A stretch of DNA of 6,485 bases from CAZPAH01 sp964584495 (lineage in GTDB: Bacteria; Krumholzibacteriota; Krumholzibacteriia; Krumholzibacteriales; Krumholzibacteriaceae): positions 1 to 6,485 of the forward strand of contig CAZPAH010000142.1 in the NCBI GenBank assembly GCA_964584495.1, in the 5' to 3' direction. Under the pieces are notes generated by a model that saw only the letters and a program-made list of their open reading frames with translations, searched no databases and was not told the DNA's origin. Shown one piece after another: positions 4,640-6,485 of this stretch (positions are counted from its first letter, which is position 1; each line of letters starts with the position of its first letter). A program made the position numbers and the translations under genes.

Positions 4640-6485
4640 CTAGAAATTGAAAATTGCCCTCAAGGTTATCACTTTCCTGTCCGCCAGCTCCTTCTCCGCG
4701 TCGGTAAGAGAGGCGCCGGGATTTGCCCACAGGTAATCTCTCCTGAAATTGTACCTGCCGATCTGGCGGCCGTTGTAATCGATGTCGAAATCGAGCGGAT
4801 CGACCCCGTAGGCCAGGACTACATCGACCTTTCTCATCGGCTTGTACTGAAGACCCACGAAGGGGTCGGTATAGGTATGATTCTCCTCTTCCGGAGTGCC
4901 CCGGGAAACGGTATACCTCGCGATGCGGATATCCATGATGGCGCTCAGCTTATCGGTGAGCTGGTAGGAAGCCCTGGTGATCGATTCGATAAGGGACATT
5001 CCGTAGAACGGGGAAGATGAAGACCCGTCCATGTGCTTGAACTGCCCCTCGAGCTCGAGCGCCAGCTTTTTAACCGGGCTGAATTTGAGGTAAGGAGCGA
5101 CCGAGAAGGAGTAGTACCATTCCTTGTCTACTCCGCCGGGCCTGTCGAACTCGCCCAGCGATCTTTGAAACCAGAGAATGGCGCTGTACCCCTCCACGTC
5201 CCAGTCGATCTCCAATTCGCTGTAATCTTCCTTGTAGGTCGCCGGATCTGAGTCGATCGTGAAGAAAATATGCTTATTGGCTTCAGTCTCCGGGAGGAAT
5301 GTGGGGATAAGCATAGTTTCGCCGGGGCCGCCTCCCGACTGCTCCGTCCTGGTATGTTCGATGTTCATGTTGAAGTTCTCTATCATCGAGCTTCTCACCG
5401 ATCCGTGGTATATCCGCATATCCCTGTCCATGATCGGGACGTCGATCGGTCCGTTGTCGTCGTTTATCCCCGATTTGTTGCTCGTAACGAAGGTCTGCGT
5501 ATCCTTTCCCTGGAGGTATTCGAGCTGGGGGAGCAGTTTGTCTTCGTACAGGTGCAGTGTAATATCTCCACCGGCATACCAGTTGCTATCGTCGAATTCG
5601 AACCAGTCACTGTTATCGCTGGAGCTGTCGAGATATTTGTCGAGTATTGGAATCCCGGTGTTGGCCGGGTAGCTGCCGACCCTGTCGACGAAATCGAGCC
5701 ACCACATGTTTCTTATCATGAAGAAGTTCGCGCCCGCCGTGACGTTGCGGTACCTCTTGGAGCCTCGGATGCTTATAAGGTCGGTCCCCGTGTTGTCGAA
5801 GAGATCGGGATTGTTGTCGGTGTCGTAATCATGCACGTTTGCGGCGAAAGATTCGAAATCTATCCCGTACTGGCTGGTAGTGAGCACGAAGCCGCTCGTT
5901 CCCTTTCCCTGCTTCAGGTGATCGTCGAAGATGGTGCCAGGTAGATCGACGTCACCGAAAAACAGCAGGGGATCGCCCGATCTTAGGATCTCCTCGCTGT
6001 AGTAGGCGGTGAGATCGAATGCAGACGGGCTTATCGTAACATGAGCGTCGTCGAGATAGGCGGCGACGTTGTTAGGCTGCACCAGGTCGTTTTCGCTGTC
6101 GACGCGGAGACGGAAGTACCCCTGCACCAGGTCGCTGATCGACACCGTGAAGTCGAGATCGAGGTTCTGCTCGGGCCGCTGCATCCTCCACCTCGTGTCC
6201 TCCTCGATATTCCTCTCCGTCAGCGTTCTCGACAGGTAGCGTCCCCCGATGCGGATCTGCGTGTTCAGGGGTGTATTCGATGTCGGCACGATGTCGGCGC
6301 TGAGAATAATATCGCCGCCCGCGTCGATCTCGACAAGGGAGTTGGAACCGCCGTATGGGTCAGCCTTGGTATTGGGGTTCTCGCTGTCCGTTATCCATGC
6401 CCCGTCGACGACGATCTGGTATTCGTGCTCTCCCTGCGAGAGGGGGACAACAACGCTCCAGTATCCGTCCTTGTCCCTCGTCATG
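4640..6485 (-). CDS. Probable outer-membrane beta-barrel protein with an N-terminal glycogen-binding domain (5' end outside window)
   Basis: At least 614 residues are visible, ending at TAG 4642-4640. The ATG at 6484 is probably internal, because MTRDKDGYW falls in the middle of an early-set domain whose first strands (the AGxFNxW part) must lie beyond the window. Visible residues 1-53 complete that domain: DKDGYW, YQIVVDGAW and GGSNSLVEI. After a linker, the rest alternates polar and hydrophobic or aromatic residues, with acidic and Asn/Gly-rich loops and no catalytic motif that I recognise. The last residues, VITLRAIFNF, end in Phe like substrates of the BAM complex. This supports an outer-membrane barrel of unknown family, perhaps a porin or glycan-uptake channel. 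By topology the binding domain would probably sit in the periplasm. It leads the small binder gene by 22 bp. The barrel call rests on residue pattern only. Confidence 0.75.
   Translation of the reverse strand, partial: MTRDKDGYWSVVVPLSQGEHEYQIVVDGAWITDSENPNTKADPYGGSNSLVEIDAGGDIILSADIVPTSNTPLNTQIRIGGRYLSRTLTERNIEEDTRWRMQRPEQNLDLDFTVSISDLVQGYFRLRVDSENDLVQPNNVAAYLDDAHVTISPSAFDLTAYYSEEILRSGDPLLFFGDVDLPGTIFDDHLKQGKGTSGFVLTTSQYGIDFESFAANVHDYDTDNNPDLFDNTGTDLISIRGSKRYRNVTAGANFFMIRNMWWLDFVDRVGSYPANTGIPILDKYLDSSSDNSDWFEFDDSNWYAGGDITLHLYEDKLLPQLEYLQGKDTQTFVTSNKSGINDDNGPIDVPIMDRDMRIYHGSVRSSMIENFNMNIEHTRTEQSGGGPGETMLIPTFLPETEANKHIFFTIDSDPATYKEDYSELEIDWDVEGYSAILWFQRSLGEFDRPGGVDKEWYYSFSVAPYLKFSPVKKLALELEGQFKHMDGSSSSPFYGMSLIESITRASYQLTDKLSAIMDIRIARYTVSRGTPEEENHTYTDPFVGLQYKPMRKVDVVLAYGVDPLDFDIDYNGRQIGRYNFRRDYLWANPGASLTDAEKELADRKVITLRAIFNF
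6326..6485 (-). other. C-terminal half of a glycogen-binding domain at the visible N-terminus of the barrel protein
   Basis: Residues 1-53 of the visible protein align with the second half of the amylase and small-protein domains: DKDGYW with DGDGIY, EYQIVVDGAW with QYKFVKDGQW, and GGSNSLVEI with GGKNSVLVV. The Trp (30) and Asn (48) of the glucan site are kept, but the Lys is replaced by Gln (23). The first half of the domain is outside the window. Confidence 0.75.

Noticed and set aside
4457..5020. 187-codon plus-strand frame spanning the junction of the two minus-strand genes
   Set aside because: It runs opposite both minus-strand genes and their 22-bp gap. The minus-strand reading gives recognisable domains; this one gives none.
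5270..5944. 224-codon plus-strand frame (and a second at 5259-5672) opposite the barrel gene
   Set aside because: Both are antisense to a coherent protein with a glycogen-binding domain and barrel-like C-terminus. They have no convincing ribosome site and no recognisable domain.
6482..6484. ATG as the true start of the barrel protein
   Set aside because: It lies in the middle of a glycogen-binding domain, and an exported barrel would need a signal peptide, which is absent after this Met. The start must be beyond the window.

Overview
The window holds four protein-coding genes, two of them cut by the window edges. It looks like a piece of a secreted alpha-glucan (starch, glycogen or maltodextrin) handling locus. 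The host is probably a Gram-negative bacterium of the FCB supergroup or a neighbouring candidate phylum. The first gene ends in a NYPNPFNP-type sorting tail (Por/T9SS-like, FlgD-Ig fold), and the last encodes a probable outer-membrane beta-barrel ending in Phe. The DNA is moderately GC-rich, with frequent ATA (Ile) and AGG (Arg) codons. Lineages such as Krumholzibacteriota, Eisenbacteria or Latescibacterota would fit, but the sequence alone does not decide among them.

Layout: (1) Positions 1-795 (+) are the 3' end of a secreted, modular beta-sandwich protein with a duplicated Cys-containing module and a C-terminal sorting tail. (2) Positions 796-1081 are intergenic and hold an inverted repeat, a perfect 13-bp GC-rich terminator hairpin, a good sigma70-like promoter, a leader of about 125 nt and a strong Shine-Dalgarno site. 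(3) Positions 1082-4177 (+) encode a 1031-residue secreted GH13 amylase of the neopullulanase/cyclomaltodextrinase type. It carries three tandem glycogen-binding (CBM48/AMPK-beta-like) domains in front of a CBM34-like domain and the catalytic barrel. (4) On the minus strand, converging with the amylase gene and leaving only 2 bp between stop codons, are a 145-residue membrane-anchored protein with a single glycogen-binding domain (4180-4617) and, 22 bp upstream of it, a protein of at least 614 residues (4640-6485) that fuses a glycogen-binding domain to a probable outer-membrane beta-barrel. Its N-terminus lies outside the window.

The three genes at 1082-6485 share the same kind of glycan-binding module: three copies in the enzyme, one in the small anchored protein and one in the barrel. 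The residues known to contact glucan in the AMPK-beta domain are conserved in nearly all copies. The inference is that enzyme, tethered binder and outer-membrane barrel act on the same alpha-glucan, in a layout unlike the classical SusCDEFG system because no SusC/SusD is visible here. That is a hypothesis. No transporter, regulator or cytoplasmic maltodextrin enzyme lies within the window.
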